Source: Mixta hanseatica
Lineage (GTDB): Bacteria; Pseudomonadota; Gammaproteobacteria; Enterobacterales; Enterobacteriaceae
DNA length: 64,000 nucleotides
Reading direction: 5' to 3'
Assembly (NCBI RefSeq): GCF_023517775.1
Contig: NZ_CP082904.1
Location: forward strand, 2,046,001 to 2,110,000
This document shows positions 18,477-28,423 of the stretch, piece by piece. Position 1 is the stretch's first letter. Each line of letters begins with the position of its first letter. Below the pieces are notes generated by a model. It was not told where the DNA came from. It made no database searches and worked only from the letters and a program-made list of their open reading frames with translations. A program made the translations under genes and the position numbers.

Positions 18477-19373
18477 ATGACAGAACGCGTATGTATTGCG
18501 CCACAGGGGCCAGAGTTTTCCCGTATGGTAATGGGCTACTGGCGGTTGATGGAGTGGCAAATGTCTGCGCAGCAGTTGGCGACATTTATCGAGCAGCATC
18601 TGGAGCTGGGCATCACCACTGTCGATCATGCCGATATTTATGGTGATTATCAGTGCGAAGCGGCTTTTGGCGCCGCGCTGCGCCTGGAACCCTCGCTACG
18701 TCACCGCCTGGAGCTGGTAAGCAAGTGCGGCATCGCCACCACCGCCAGACCGGAAAATACGCTGGGCCACTACATTACCGATGGAGCGCATATTATCCGC
18801 AGCGCGGAAAACAGCCTGCGTCACTTCTCGACCGATTACCTCGATCTGCTGCTAATTCATCGGCCCGATCCGCTAATGGACGCGGATGAAATTGCCGAGG
18901 CCTTTAGCGCGCTGCATCAGAGCGGCAAAGTACGCCATTTCGGCGTCTCCAACTTTACGCCATCGCAATTTGCCCTGTTACAGTCACGCCTGCCGTTTAC
19001 GTTGGCGACCAACCAGGTTGAAATTTCTCCGCTCTGTCAGGACGTGCTGTTAGACGGCACGCTCGATCAATGCCAGCAGTTACGCATTAAGCCGATGGCC
19101 TGGTCCTGCCTTGGTGGGGGACGACTATTCAGCGAAGAGAAGTTTGCGCCGCTGCGCGCTGAACTCCAGACTATTGCCGAAGAGACGAGTGCCGAATCGC
19201 CGGAACAGGTGGTTTACGCCTGGATTCTGCGTCTGCCTTCTATGCCGCTGCCGGTGATCGGGTCGGGTAAAATCGAACGGGTGCGCGCCGCACATAAAGC
19301 CAGCGCAGTTGAGCTTAGCCGCCAGCAATGGTTCCGCATTCGCAAAGCGGCGCTGGGCTATGATGTGCCGTAA
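18477..19373 (+). CDS. ydhF: Aldo/keto reductase YdhF
   Basis: NADPH-dependent oxidoreductase of the aldo/keto reductase superfamily, substrate unknown. The start ATG at 18477 gives MTERVCIAPQGPEFSR and 298 residues, equal to E. coli YdhF; the frame is open upstream from 18456. The (beta/alpha)8 barrel shows TTVDHADIYG (catalytic Asp and Tyr), VSKCG with Lys, and LLLIHRPD with His. GSGKIERVRAA is the cofactor phosphate-binding region. Probably co-transcribed with ydhL (71-base gap). Confidence 0.93.
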   Translation: MTERVCIAPQGPEFSRMVMGYWRLMEWQMSAQQLATFIEQHLELGITTVDHADIYGDYQCEAAFGAALRLEPSLRHRLELVSKCGIATTARPENTLGHYITDGAHIIRSAENSLRHFSTDYLDLLLIHRPDPLMDADEIAEAFSALHQSGKVRHFGVSNFTPSQFALLQSRLPFTLATNQVEISPLCQDVLLDGTLDQCQQLRIKPMAWSCLGGGRLFSEEKFAPLRAELQTIAEETSAESPEQVVYAWILRLPSMPLPVIGSGKIERVRAAHKASAVELSRQQWFRIRKAALGYDVP

Positions 19374-19464
19374 AGATTCGCAAAAAAATAACTTCCCGTT
19401 CGGCTAAAGTATTATTTTCCGCCAGGCTGTAGAGGCAAGCTGACATTAATCTGCAGGAGGTTGG

Positions 19465-19986
19465 ATGAAATATTACGGTTTGGCAGCGTTGGCGCTGTTG
19501 GTCTGCGGCTACGCTCAGGCAGCCAGTGAAGAGGTTACGCTGCATAGCGTGACCAAAGAGGGCGTAGGCGCCTCCGTTGGCATCGTCACCATTGATGAAA
19601 CGGCCTACGGGCTGACCTTTACGCCGAAATTGACCCAACTGCCGCCCGGCATTCATGGTTTCCATGTTCATGCTAACGGCAGCTGCGAGCCGGCCACCAC
19701 CGACGGCAAAACCGTGCCGGCGGGCGCGGCGGGCGGCCACTTTGATCCGCAAAACAGCGGGAAACATCTTGGTCCCTGGGGCGAAGGGCATCTGGGCGAT
19801 CTGCCGGCCCTTTACGTGAATGCCGAAGGGGAAGCCAGCTATCCGGTGCTGGCGCCGCGACTGAAAAAAATCAGTGAAATTTCCGGCAAGGCGCTGATGG
19901 TGCATACGGGCGGCGATAATCACAGCGATCACCCACAACCGTTAGGCGGCGGCGGCGGGCGTTACGCCTGCGGCGTCATTAAGTAA
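19465..19986 (+). CDS. sodC: Periplasmic Cu,Zn superoxide dismutase SodC
   Basis: Dismutates superoxide in the periplasm. Signal peptide about residues 1-20 ending in AQA. Metal-binding histidines are visible in HGFHVHANGSC, GGHFDPQ, GHLGDLP and the C-terminal HTGGDNHSDHP. The two structural cysteines lie in GSCEP and YACGV. Length 173 matches E. coli SodC. CTGCAGGAGG precedes the ATG. A terminator follows 24 bases after the stop. Confidence 0.98.
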   Translation: MKYYGLAALALLVCGYAQAASEEVTLHSVTKEGVGASVGIVTIDETAYGLTFTPKLTQLPPGIHGFHVHANGSCEPATTDGKTVPAGAAGGHFDPQNSGKHLGPWGEGHLGDLPALYVNAEGEASYPVLAPRLKKISEISGKALMVHTGGDNHSDHPQPLGGGGGRYACGVIK

Positions 19987-20010
19987 CTATTTGGCTGAAG
20001 CCGCCAGCAT

Positions 20011-20042
20011 GATGCCTGATTTACGAATCGGGCATTTTTTTA
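20011..20042 (+). terminator. sodC terminator
   Basis: GATGCCTGAT, loop TTACGA, ATCGGGCATTTTTTT; one T-G pair in an otherwise paired stem. Confidence 0.85.
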
Positions 20043-20390
20043 AGTCGAACCTTTCTGCGCTTACGGCAAACGCGCGATTTTGCCGGGTAATACGCCATTC
20101 AACACGTTTTATCGCTTCTTTGAGACGATGCCCATTGCTGCCACCGCCTGACCCGGCATGATCAGCAGGGCGCACCTGTCTGAATATTCTGTGCGTTACG
20201 GCGTAATGTCCGTCCAATTAATCGCCTCTGGCGCCTGAGTTTCCGCTACTCACCAGGGCAAGAGACGCCCGACTTTACTCATACAGCGATGCAAGCTGTT
20301 TGCATCAGGAATGAACCCGCTTTCTACAGCGTGTCGAATTTGTATTTTGCCCGATAAACTCGCAGAATAGGATTAAATCGCGCTTGATTG
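20043..20390. other. Gene-free stretch upstream of slyA
   Basis: About 350 bases with no supported gene; short minus-strand frames lack similarity and ribosome sites. It should contain the slyA promoter, and the SlyA-type box sits at its right end. Confidence 0.5.
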
Positions 20391-20402
20391 CTAGCAAGCT
20401 AA
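20391..20402 (+). promoter_or_regulatory. SlyA operator-like box in front of slyA
   Basis: CTAGCAAGCTAA matches the SlyA consensus TTAGCAAGCTAA at 11 of 12 positions. It ends 10 bases before the slyA ATG, so bound SlyA would block its own transcription. Confidence 0.72.
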
Positions 20403-20412
20403 TTATAAGGAG

Positions 20413-20856
20413 ATGAAATTGGATACGCCATTAGGAACGGATTTAGCACGCTTAGTGCGCATCTGGCGTGCGCTGATTGATCAACGTCTTAAACCGCTGG
20501 AACTGACGCAAACCCATTGGGTGACTTTGCATAACATTCATCAGTTACCGCCGCATCAGTCGCAAATTCAGTTGGCTAAAGCTATCGGTATTGAGCAGCC
20601 TTCACTGGTGCGCACTCTCGATCAGCTGGAAGAAAAAGGGCTGATTATGCGCTGCACCTGCGCCAACGACCGGCGAGCGAAACGCATCAAACTGACGAAA
20701 GCGGCAGAACCGGTTATCCAGCAGGTAGAGCATGTTATCGATGCCACGCGTGATGATATTTTAGCAGGCATCTCAAAACGTGAAGTGGATCAGCTGATTA
20801 CGCTGATTGCCCGTCTGGAGAAAAATATCGCTGAACTGCAAAAGAAAAGCGAGTGA
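20413..20856 (+). CDS. slyA: MarR-family regulator SlyA
   Basis: Dimeric winged-helix regulator that antagonises H-NS silencing and controls virulence, envelope and resistance genes. The DNA-binding core [30 protein letters not shown] is recognisable in two parts, with the wing DRRAKRIKL. Length 147 with the ATG at 20413. An in-frame TTG at 20419 sits six bases after AAGGAG, a better spacing than the ATG, which overlaps that Shine-Dalgarno sequence; the true start may be the TTG, giving 145 residues. A SlyA box immediately upstream suggests autoregulation. Convergent with slyB. Confidence 0.96.
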   Translation: MKLDTPLGTDLARLVRIWRALIDQRLKPLELTQTHWVTLHNIHQLPPHQSQIQLAKAIGIEQPSLVRTLDQLEEKGLIMRCTCANDRRAKRIKLTKAAEPVIQQVEHVIDATRDDILAGISKREVDQLITLIARLEKNIAELQKKSE

Positions 20857-20865
20857 GGGATAGGA

Positions 20866-20897
20866 TAAAAAAACCGACGCGGGGCGTCGGTTTTTGC
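20866..20897 (+). terminator. Bidirectional terminator between slyA and slyB
   Basis: A-run, CCGACGC, loop GGG, GCGTCGG, TTTTT between convergent genes. Confidence 0.92.
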
Positions 20898-20909
20898 TTT
20901 CAGCAAGCC

Positions 20910-21377
20910 TTAGCGCGGTGAAACGGTCACCTGGCTGCCGTTAGAGGCAAGCACCACACGCTGGCCTACGGAATAGCGGCTGGCGGCCTGTTTCTGCACG
21001 ACCATAATGGTGTTGCCGTCATCCTTCCGAATTTCCAGCTCGACACCGTCCGCTTTGTTCATCGCGCCCTGCACGCCCTGACCTGCCACGCCGCCCAGCA
21101 CCGCGCCGCCCGCGGTAGCCAGACTACGACCTGCGCCGCCGCCAACCGTATTACCCAGGAAGCCGCCCAACACCGCGCCGCCAATAGCGCCGATCACGTT
21201 ATTATCATCGCCGCCCTGAATTTTAACCGGACGAACAGAGACCAGCGTCCCGTAGCTTACGCTCTGCACCTGTTTGGCTTCGTTAGCGCTGTACACGTCA
21301 CCGGAAAGCGTATCCGTGTTAGCACAGCCTGCCAGCGTAATGCCTGCCAGCGCCACAACTAATAAACGCTTCATCAT
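20910..21377 (-). CDS. slyB: Outer membrane lipoprotein SlyB
   Basis: Glycine-zipper lipoprotein that in E. coli and Salmonella is PhoPQ-induced and stabilises outer-membrane proteins under stress. Lipobox ITLAGC with Cys18 lipidated. Residues about 60-105 form the Gly-rich zipper (IGAIGGAVLGGFLGNTVGGG). The C-terminal part (GVELEIRKDDGNTIMVVQ) is nearly invariant. The start MM could be either ATG; GGAG lies upstream. A clear PhoP direct repeat was not seen in 21378-21664. Confidence 0.97.
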   Translation of the reverse strand: MMKRLLVVALAGITLAGCANTDTLSGDVYSANEAKQVQSVSYGTLVSVRPVKIQGGDDNNVIGAIGGAVLGGFLGNTVGGGAGRSLATAGGAVLGGVAGQGVQGAMNKADGVELEIRKDDGNTIMVVQKQAASRYSVGQRVVLASNGSQVTVSPR

Positions 21378-21664
21378 TATAAAGCTCCTTTCATGATTGT
21401 TGACTGCAATGAAAAAGCAGCCACAGATGACTTAATTATACGGCAGAACCTGCGCCTGTTTTAAAATAGTGAAAAAAAGACGAGGACTGAGCATAGACCG
21501 TCCCGGATAAACAAAGATTCAATTATGCCAGCAAAAAATCATGCCCGAATGTAAAAGCGCTGGTGGTACTTAAAAAAGGACAATTAATCATAGAATTACC
21601 CAGTGTTTTTTGCCAGGCTGAGTGCTGTTTGGATTCTCTTCCCGTGCGGAAGTAAGGTCAGTGA

Positions 21665-22783
21665 ATGAAATCGGGACGCTATATTGGCGTGATGTCCGGT
21701 ACCAGCCTGGATGGCGTGGATGTGGTGCTAGCCGCGATTGATGAACGTATGGTGGCGCAACAGGCCAGCTACTGTCACCCGGTGCCGCAGGCGATACGCC
21801 AGCAGCTGTTGGCGATCAATCAGGGGCAAAGCCTGACGCTGTCGCAGCTGGGGCAGCTGGATACGCGTCTTGGCCGCCTGTTTGCCGAGGCGGTGTTAAC
21901 GCTTATGAAACAGCAAAACCTGAGCGCCGATGACATTACCGCTATCGGCTGCCACGGCCAGACGGTATGGCATGAACCTTATGGCGATGCGCCGAGCACG
22001 TTACAAATTGGCGACAATAACCAGATCGCCGCCGCGACCGGTATCACCGTAGTCGGTGATTTCCGCCGCCGCGATATGGCGCTGGGCGGGCAGGGTGCGC
22101 CGCTGGTCCCGGCCTTTCATCAGGCGCTGTTGATGCATCCACAGGAGCGGCGCATGGTATTGAATATCGGCGGCATTGCCAATCTTTCGGTATTGATCCC
22201 GGGCAGGGCGCCTGGCGGTTACGATACCGGGCCCGGCAATATGCTGATGGATGCGTGGATCTGGCGTCATCGCGGCCTGCCTTTTGATAAGGATGGCGCC
22301 TGGGCGGGCGGCGGCCAGGTTATTCTGCCGCTACTGAAGCAGATGCTCAGCGACGGCTGGTTCGCGTTGCCGGCGCCGAAAAGCACCGGCCGGGAATATT
22401 TCAATTTCGGCTGGATCGAAAAGCAGCTAAGCCGCTTTCCCGGCGTGGCGGCACAGGATGTGCAGGCCACGCTGCTGGAGCTGACGGCGGTGACCATCAG
22501 CGAGCAGGTGTTGCTGAGCGGCGGCTGCGATCGGTTGCTGGTGTGCGGCGGCGGCTGTCGTAACCCATTGCTGATGGCGCGTCTGGCCGCCTTGTTGGCC
22601 GGCACCGAAGTGTCCACCACCGATAAAGTCGGAATTAATGGCGACGATATGGAAGGGCTGGCGTTCGCCTGGCTGGCTTACCGCACCTTATCCGGCCTGC
22701 CGGGCAATCTGCCTTCGGTTACTGGCGCGCGCGAAGCCAGCGTGCTGGGCGCGATTTATCCGGCCAATCGGCCGCCATTGTGA
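21665..22783 (+). CDS. anmK: Anhydro-N-acetylmuramic acid kinase AnmK
   Basis: Phosphorylates and hydrolyses 1,6-anhydro-MurNAc to MurNAc-6-phosphate in peptidoglycan recycling. ATP-binding [14 protein letters not shown] near the N-terminus and [14 protein letters not shown] in the middle are the family signatures. 372 residues, E. coli 369. First gene of the anmK-mliC-pdxH-tyrS-pdxY run, which keeps the enterobacterial order. Cytoplasmic. Confidence 0.97.
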   Translation: MKSGRYIGVMSGTSLDGVDVVLAAIDERMVAQQASYCHPVPQAIRQQLLAINQGQSLTLSQLGQLDTRLGRLFAEAVLTLMKQQNLSADDITAIGCHGQTVWHEPYGDAPSTLQIGDNNQIAAATGITVVGDFRRRDMALGGQGAPLVPAFHQALLMHPQERRMVLNIGGIANLSVLIPGRAPGGYDTGPGNMLMDAWIWRHRGLPFDKDGAWAGGGQVILPLLKQMLSDGWFALPAPKSTGREYFNFGWIEKQLSRFPGVAAQDVQATLLELTAVTISEQVLLSGGCDRLLVCGGGCRNPLLMARLAALLAGTEVSTTDKVGINGDDMEGLAFAWLAYRTLSGLPGNLPSVTGAREASVLGAIYPANRPPL

Positions 22784-22802
22784 AGCCTTGTAAGGAGAGA
22801 CT

Positions 22803-23114
22803 ATGCGTAACTATTTGCTGCTGCCGATCGTATTGCTGTCCGGCTGCAGCCTGTTTGGCCAATCTCAGCAGGAAGCGCAGACGCTACACTATCTTTGCGG
22901 CACGCTGCCGCTAACGGTAAAAATAACCCCGCAGCAGGCGCGTTTGATCATGGATGGCCAGCCGCTGACGCTTACCGAGCAGGAATCCGCCTCCGGGGTG
23001 CGCTACAGCGACGGCACTTATACCTTTTGGTCTAAAGGCGATAGCGCCTTTATTGAACGTAATCAGCGCATTATCGTGAATGATTGTCAGCTGCAAACGC
23101 CGCAGGCGCGTTGA
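22803..23114 (+). CDS. mliC: Membrane-bound lysozyme inhibitor MliC
   Basis: Lipoprotein inhibitor of C-type lysozyme anchored in the outer membrane. Lipobox LLSGC (Cys15). The MliC fold is seen in LHYLCG and the inhibitory loop region ESASGVRYSDGTYTFWSKG, with a second cysteine in VNDCQL for the disulfide. 103 residues. A 19-base gap follows anmK, and AAGGAGAG precedes the ATG, so it is in the same operon and joins two peptidoglycan-related functions. Confidence 0.94.
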   Translation: MRNYLLLPIVLLSGCSLFGQSQQEAQTLHYLCGTLPLTVKITPQQARLIMDGQPLTLTEQESASGVRYSDGTYTFWSKGDSAFIERNQRIIVNDCQLQTPQAR

Positions 23115-23172
23115 ATATTATCAAGGGGAATAGCACAATAGCCTTACCCCTTAGCTTTGGTGGAATTCGGTT

Positions 23173-23829
23173 ATGAGTGAAAAGGATAGTTTGCAACAGA
23201 TTGCCCATTTACGCCGCGAATATACGCGCGGCGGCCTGCGCCGTAAGGATCTGCCCGAACAGCCGCTGGCGTTATTTGAGCAGTGGCTGCGTCAGGCCTG
23301 CGATGCCCAGTTGCCCGATCCCACTGCGATGTGCGTGGCGACGGTCGATGCGCAAGGCCAACCTTATCAGCGTATCGTACTGCTAAAGCATTACGACGAG
23401 CGCGGTATGATTTTCTATACCAACCTGGGCAGCCGTAAGGCGCAGCAGCTGACCGCTAACCCGCGCGTGAGCCTGCTGTTTCCCTGGCATTTCCTGGAGC
23501 GTCAGGTCATGGTGCTCGGCGAGGTGGAAAAACTTTCGACGCTGGAAGTGGTGAAATACTTCCACAGCCGACCGCGCGATAGTCAAATTGGCGCCTGGGT
23601 TTCTCAGCAGTCGAGCCGTATTTCCGCCCGCGGCGTGCTGGAAAGCAAATTTCTGGAGCTGAAACAGAAATTCAGTCAGGGCGAAGTGCCGCTGCCCAGC
23701 TTCTGGGGCGGATTTCGGGTAAAAATTGACGCCATGGAATTCTGGCAGGGCGGCGAGAACCGGCTACACGATCGCTTTTTCTATCAGCGCGACGGCGAGT
23801 GCTGGAAAATCGATCGGCTGGCACCCTGA
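23173..23829 (+). CDS. pdxH: Pyridoxamine/pyridoxine 5'-phosphate oxidase
   Basis: FMN-dependent oxidase making pyridoxal 5'-phosphate. Length 218 is identical to E. coli PdxH. FMN and substrate contacts lie in [25 protein letters not shown] and [13 protein letters not shown]; the C-terminal HDRFFYQR...WKIDRLAP is diagnostic. It precedes tyrS and lies near pdxY, which also makes PLP. Confidence 0.98.
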   Translation: MSEKDSLQQIAHLRREYTRGGLRRKDLPEQPLALFEQWLRQACDAQLPDPTAMCVATVDAQGQPYQRIVLLKHYDERGMIFYTNLGSRKAQQLTANPRVSLLFPWHFLERQVMVLGEVEKLSTLEVVKYFHSRPRDSQIGAWVSQQSSRISARGVLESKFLELKQKFSQGEVPLPSFWGGFRVKIDAMEFWQGGENRLHDRFFYQRDGECWKIDRLAP

Positions 23830-23962
23830 ATTCACGAAATATCCGCCTGAGGCGCTGGCGCTGGCGGCAACGGCGCTTTATTCTATACGCCTTCATTTCT
23901 CCGCACGTCAGCGGAAAGCTGTGTACCAGCATAGGTGCAGTCGTTACAACATGGAGTCTTTA

Positions 23963-25237
23963 ATGACCAGCAGTAACCTGATTAAACAATTGCAAGAGCG
24001 GGGGCTCATCGCCCAGGTAACGGACGAGGATGCGTTAGCAGAGAGACTGGCGCAAGGGCCAATCGCTCTCTATTGCGGCTTCGATCCTACCGCCGACAGC
24101 TTGCATTTGGGCCATCTGGTACCTTTGCTTTGTCTGAAACGTTTCCAGGATGCGGGACATAAACCCGTTGCGCTGGTGGGCGGCGCCACCGGACTGATTG
24201 GCGATCCCAGCTTCAAGGCGGCAGAGCGCAAGCTGAACACGACTGAAACAGTGAATGAATGGGTAGAAAAAATCCGCCGGCAGGTCGCCCCGTTCCTGGA
24301 TTTCGACTGTGGTGACAACAGCGCTATCGCAGCCAATAATTACGACTGGTTCGGCAGCATGAACGTGCTGACCTTCCTGCGCGATATTGGCAAGCACTTC
24401 TCTGTTAACCAGATGATTAACAAAGAAGCGGTAAAGCAGCGTCTGAACCGTGAAGATCAGGGCATCTCGTTTACCGAGTTCTCCTATAACCTGCTGCAGG
24501 GCTATGATTTCGCCTGCCTGAACGAGCGTTATGGCGTGGCGCTGCAGATTGGCGGATCTGACCAGTGGGGCAATATCACCTCCGGCATCGATCTGACGCG
24601 TCGTCTGCATCAGAATCAGGTCTTTGGCCTGACCGTTCCGCTGATCACTAAATCCGACGGCACCAAATTTGGTAAGACGGAAGGTGGCGCGGTATGGCTC
24701 GACGCGAAGAAAACCAGTCCATACAAATTCTATCAGTTCTGGATCAACACCGCCGATGCGGATGTCTATCGCTTCCTGAAATTCTTTACCTTTATGAGCA
24801 TTGAAGAGATCAATGCGCTGGAAGAAGAAGATAAAAACAGCGGTAAAGCGCCGCGAGCCCAGTATGTACTGGCCGAGCAGGTAACCCGGCTGGTGCATGG
24901 AGAAGAAGGTCTCGCCGCCGCGCAGCGTATCACGCAGAGCCTGTTCTCCGGCAGCCTGAGCGCAATGACCGAAGCGGATTTCGAACAGCTGGCGCAGGAC
25001 GGCATGCCGACCATTGCGCTGGACGACGAGGCCGATCTGCAGCAGGCGTTAGTTAACGCGGAACTGGTGCCGTCACGCGGTCAGGCGCGTACCATGATCA
25101 ATTCCAACGCGGTGACGGTTAACGGTGAAAAACAGTCTGATGCGGAATATCGCTTCAGCGACAGCGATAAGCTGTTTGGCCGTTATACATTGCTGCGTCG
25201 TGGTAAAAAGCACTATTGTCTGGTGTGCTGGAAATAA
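23963..25237 (+). CDS. tyrS: Tyrosyl-tRNA synthetase
   Basis: Class I synthetase charging tRNA-Tyr. I start at ATG 23963 ([14 protein letters not shown]), with GGAG seven bases upstream, giving 424 residues as in E. coli; the frame is open much further upstream into pdxH. HIGH-type motif HLGH at residues 48-51, KMSKS-type motif KFGKT, and a C-terminal S4 RNA-binding domain (about 357-424). The region just before the start contains a degenerate Ter-like sequence. Terminator directly after the stop. Confidence 0.98.
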   Translation: MTSSNLIKQLQERGLIAQVTDEDALAERLAQGPIALYCGFDPTADSLHLGHLVPLLCLKRFQDAGHKPVALVGGATGLIGDPSFKAAERKLNTTETVNEWVEKIRRQVAPFLDFDCGDNSAIAANNYDWFGSMNVLTFLRDIGKHFSVNQMINKEAVKQRLNREDQGISFTEFSYNLLQGYDFACLNERYGVALQIGGSDQWGNITSGIDLTRRLHQNQVFGLTVPLITKSDGTKFGKTEGGAVWLDAKKTSPYKFYQFWINTADADVYRFLKFFTFMSIEEINALEEEDKNSGKAPRAQYVLAEQVTRLVHGEEGLAAAQRITQSLFSGSLSAMTEADFEQLAQDGMPTIALDDEADLQQALVNAELVPSRGQARTMINSNAVTVNGEKQSDAEYRFSDSDKLFGRYTLLRRGKKHYCLVCWK

Positions 25238-25242
25238 ATATA

Positions 25243-25272
25243 AAAGGCCGGTTCGACCGGCCTTCTTTTTTT
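25243..25272 (+). terminator. tyrS terminator
   Basis: AAGGCCGGT, loop TCG, ACCGGCCTT then CTTTTTTT. pdxY begins 23 bases later, so pdxY needs read-through or its own promoter. Confidence 0.88.
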
Positions 25273-25294
25273 GGCAGGGCTGTGCAGGTTTAAC

Positions 25295-26155
25295 ATGAAA
25301 AATATTCTCGCTATTCAGTCTCACGTAGTTTTTGGTCACGCCGGCAACAGCGCGGCGGAATTCCCGATGCGCCGTATGGGCGCCAACGTTTGGCCGTTAA
25401 ATACCGTCCAGTTCTCTAACCATACGCAATATGGGCACTGGACCGGCACCGTGATGCCGGCATCGCATCTCACTGATATTGTTAAAGGCATTGCCGATAT
25501 CGATCGCTTAAAAACCTGCAATGCTGTGCTGAGCGGCTATCTTGGTTCCGCCGAGCAGGGCGAACAGATTCTGGAAATCGTCCGCCAGGTGAAACAGGCG
25601 AATCCCGATGCCTGGTACTTCTGCGATCCGGTGATGGGCCATCCTGAGAAAGGCTGTATCGTGGCGCCGGGCGTGGCGGAGTTTCACTGTAAATCCTCGC
25701 TGCCGGCCAGCGATATCATCGCGCCGAATCTGCTGGAACTGGAAATGCTGAGCGGCAGCAGCGTGGCAACGGTAGAAGAAGCCGTGACAGTGTCACGTAA
25801 GCTGATTGCGCAAGGACCAAAAATTGTGCTGGTTAAGCATCTGGCGCGTGCCGGTCGCCGTAGCGATCGCTTTGAAATGCTGCTGGTGACCACGCAGGAG
25901 GCCTGGCATATCAGCCGTCCGCTGATCGATTTCGGCGTCAGACAGCCGGTAGGCGTTGGCGATTTAACCAGCGGCCTGCTGCTGGTAAATCTGCTAAAGG
26001 GAGAGACGCTGAAACAGTCGCTGGAGCACATCACTGCAGCGGTGTATGAAGTCATGTTGAAGACCCATGAAATGGGCGAATATGAGCTTCAGCTGGTGGC
26101 GGCGCAGGATCGGATTGCGCAGCCGCAGCAGCACTTTGTGGCGGAAAAACTCTAA
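25295..26155 (+). CDS. pdxY: Pyridoxal kinase PdxY
   Basis: Ribokinase-superfamily kinase phosphorylating pyridoxal in the B6 salvage pathway. Start ATG 25295 gives [18 protein letters not shown], the family N-terminus, and 286 residues. Substrate motif [19 protein letters not shown] and the ribokinase anion-hole/catalytic [11 protein letters not shown] are visible. Convergent with gstA across a symmetrical terminator. Confidence 0.97.
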   Translation: MKNILAIQSHVVFGHAGNSAAEFPMRRMGANVWPLNTVQFSNHTQYGHWTGTVMPASHLTDIVKGIADIDRLKTCNAVLSGYLGSAEQGEQILEIVRQVKQANPDAWYFCDPVMGHPEKGCIVAPGVAEFHCKSSLPASDIIAPNLLELEMLSGSSVATVEEAVTVSRKLIAQGPKIVLVKHLARAGRRSDRFEMLLVTTQEAWHISRPLIDFGVRQPVGVGDLTSGLLLVNLLKGETLKQSLEHITAAVYEVMLKTHEMGEYELQLVAAQDRIAQPQQHFVAEKL

Positions 26156-26177
26156 GCCGCCATGGCATAGCAGAAAT

Positions 26178-26202
26178 AACGGGACGCGCTGGCGTCCCGT
26201 TT
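26178..26202 (+). terminator. Bidirectional terminator between pdxY and gstA
   Basis: AACGGGACGC, loop GCTG, GCGTCCCGTT. The T-run is short on both sides. Confidence 0.7.
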
Positions 26203-26206
26203 AGCA

Positions 26207-26812
26207 TCAGGCTAATCCTTCCGCCTTCAACGCGGCGACCACCGCAGGACGTTCAGCGACGCGCGCCTGCCAGGCTGACAGCGCCTCCAGACCGTTCAGA
26301 TCAAGCTGCACCGCTTTGGCCCAGCGCGTCACCACAAACAGATAGGCGTCCGCCACGCTAAAGCGCGTCCCCACCAGCCACTGCTTATCCTGTAATTGAT
26401 TATTGATATAGCGGAATTTACGCTCCAGCTGTTGGCGCTGCTGCGCCTTGTATTCTTCTGGCGTATCCGGGCGGAACAGCGGCGTAAAGCCCTTATGCAG
26501 CTCGGCCGCGATATAGCTTAACCACTCCAGCGTATGATAGCGCGTCAGGCTTCCGGCAGGCGCCAGCAGCTGGCGATCGGGTTTTAGATCGGCCAGATAC
26601 TGCACAATGGCCGGGCCTTCAGTGAGCAGCGTGCCATCATCCAGTTCCAGCGCGGGTATCTGTCCTTTGGGGTTGATTTGCAAATAATCTTCACCGCGCT
26701 CGGTTTTCTTGCTGGCTAAATCGACATTCACCTGGGTGAAATCCAGGCCGCACTCGCGCAGGATGATATGGGGAGAAAGGGAACAGGCACCGGCCTTACT
26801 GAACAGTTTCAT
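26207..26812 (-). CDS. gstA: Glutathione S-transferase GstA (beta class)
   Basis: Conjugates glutathione to electrophiles and has peroxidase activity in E. coli. The 201-residue length matches. N-terminal thioredoxin-like domain with the beta-class Cys10 ([10 protein letters not shown]) and NPKGQIPAL with the cis-proline; all-helical C-terminal domain (SVADAYLF). Monocistronic, with AGGAGC upstream. Confidence 0.97.
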   Translation of the reverse strand: MKLFSKAGACSLSPHIILRECGLDFTQVNVDLASKKTERGEDYLQINPKGQIPALELDDGTLLTEGPAIVQYLADLKPDRQLLAPAGSLTRYHTLEWLSYIAAELHKGFTPLFRPDTPEEYKAQQRQQLERKFRYINNQLQDKQWLVGTRFSVADAYLFVVTRWAKAVQLDLNGLEALSAWQARVAERPAVVAALKAEGLA

Positions 26813-26885
26813 ACAATGCTCCTTGTTGCATGCGGGGTGAGCATCATCCTACTGCGAGCAACCTGAAATGTCAGCGTAAAAAAGC

Positions 26886-26916
26886 ATAAAAAAAGCCGTC
26901 ACGAGGACGGCTTTCT
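26886..26916 (-). terminator. dtpA terminator
   Basis: On the minus strand AAAGCCGTCC, loop, GACGGCTTTTTTTATG: stem followed by a T-run, 20 bases after the dtpA stop. Confidence 0.88.
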
Positions 26917-26935
26917 GCTGCGTTACGCCAGTCGC

Positions 26936-28423
26936 TTAAGGCTGTTTAGGCGCGTCATGATCGATAGTCATTCGATTCAGGATCGGCGCCGTCAGCAGCA
27001 TCAGCACGGCGATAACCGCGGTGGCGATACCAATTTTCTGGAACACATCGCTGTAAATTTGCAGTGACTGCAGCGGATCGTTGATACCTTCCGGCACCGC
27101 CATCAGGTTCGCGACCTTACCGGCAATCATTGCCGCACCGGCGGTGGTCAGGAACCACGAGCCCATAATAAAGCCCATCAGACGCTGCGGCACCAGCTGC
27201 GCGACCATCGCCAGACCCAGGCCTGAAATCATCAGCTCGCCGATACTCTGCAGCGCATAGCTCAGGATCAGCCAGTTAACCGAGACGATGCCCATCTGAT
27301 TAGCAAAGCTGGCGCCCAGCGGCAGCACCAGGAAGGCGCCGGAGCAAAGCACCATACCGATAGCAAACTTATGCGGCATTGGCAGGCGGTCGCCCATTTT
27401 ATTGTAAACGGCAGCCAGAATCGGACTGGCGACCATGATCCAGAACGGGTTCAGCGCCTGATACTGTTCAGGTTCGAAAGTGATGCCCAGGATGCTGTGT
27501 TCCACGTTGCGGATGGCGAAAAAGTTCAGCGAGGTCGGCATCTGCATATAGAGTACGAAAAACACAATCGCTTCTATCATCAGCAGGAAGGCGACGATCA
27601 TTCTACGGCGCGCCGCGCCCTGTAAGGCGAACGCTTCTTTAGCAAAGACCAGGATGATGCCCAGCGCAATCACGCCCAGTACGATACGGGCAATGAACTG
27701 ATGATGCAGCAGCCAGGTGGCGACAGAAATTAACACCACCACGCCTACCAGCGTTGCCAGCAGTTTACCCATATTCAGCGGAGCGAAATCGGGCTTAGAA
27801 CCGTAGTTCTTGACCATTTTTTGGCACAGCAGGAAGTTAACCACCGTGATCGCCAGGCCAACCACGGAAAGCGCAAAGGCCACGCTCCAGCCGTAGCGGG
27901 CCGCCAGCCACGGCGTCAGCATCATAGAGACCAGTGAACCCACGTTGATCGACATATAGAACATGGTGAAAGCACCATCGATACGCGGGTCATCTTTGTC
28001 ATAGCAGGTAGAGAGCAGAGAAGCCGGGTTGGCTTTAAACAGGCCGCTCCCCATCGCGATGGTGGCCATGCCGATATAAACCATCGACACATCATGCCCT
28101 GACCAGGCCACCAGGCTGTAACCTACCGCCAGCACCAGCGCGCCAAGCACGATAACGCGTTTGGTGCCTAATACTTTATCGCCCAGCCAGCCGCCGATGG
28201 CGGTCAGGCCATACACCAGCGCGCTAAAGGAGGAGAAAAGCGTGATCGAATCAGACTCGGACATTCCCAGCTGTTTAACCAGGTAGACCGCCATAATGGC
28301 CTGCAGGCCGTAGTAACCGAAACGTTCCCAAAGTTCGATAGAAAAGATCAGATAAAACGCTTTTGGTTGTTTGAACGCGTTGAGGCTTGCCGCCTCATCA
28401 GTGTGTTTGTTTGCTGTAGACAC
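26936..28423 (-). CDS. dtpA: Di/tripeptide:proton symporter DtpA (TppB)
   Basis: POT/PTR-family peptide importer of the inner membrane driven by protons. The ExxER motif appears as [10 protein letters not shown] in helix 1, and [13 protein letters not shown] follows helix 2. About 14 hydrophobic segments, 495 residues (E. coli 500). Next to gstA as in E. coli, but nth is not its other neighbour: the bet locus intervenes. A CRP-like site lies about 420 bases upstream. Confidence 0.97.
   Translation of the reverse strand: MSTANKHTDEAASLNAFKQPKAFYLIFSIELWERFGYYGLQAIMAVYLVKQLGMSESDSITLFSSFSALVYGLTAIGGWLGDKVLGTKRVIVLGALVLAVGYSLVAWSGHDVSMVYIGMATIAMGSGLFKANPASLLSTCYDKDDPRIDGAFTMFYMSINVGSLVSMMLTPWLAARYGWSVAFALSVVGLAITVVNFLLCQKMVKNYGSKPDFAPLNMGKLLATLVGVVVLISVATWLLHHQFIARIVLGVIALGIILVFAKEAFALQGAARRRMIVAFLLMIEAIVFFVLYMQMPTSLNFFAIRNVEHSILGITFEPEQYQALNPFWIMVASPILAAVYNKMGDRLPMPHKFAIGMVLCSGAFLVLPLGASFANQMGIVSVNWLILSYALQSIGELMISGLGLAMVAQLVPQRLMGFIMGSWFLTTAGAAMIAGKVANLMAVPEGINDPLQSLQIYSDVFQKIGIATAVIAVLMLLTAPILNRMTIDHDAPKQP

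Noticed and set aside
20043..20217. 76-codon minus-strand frame between sodC and slyA
   Set aside because: No ribosome site, overlaps the sodC terminator, and has no recognisable similarity.
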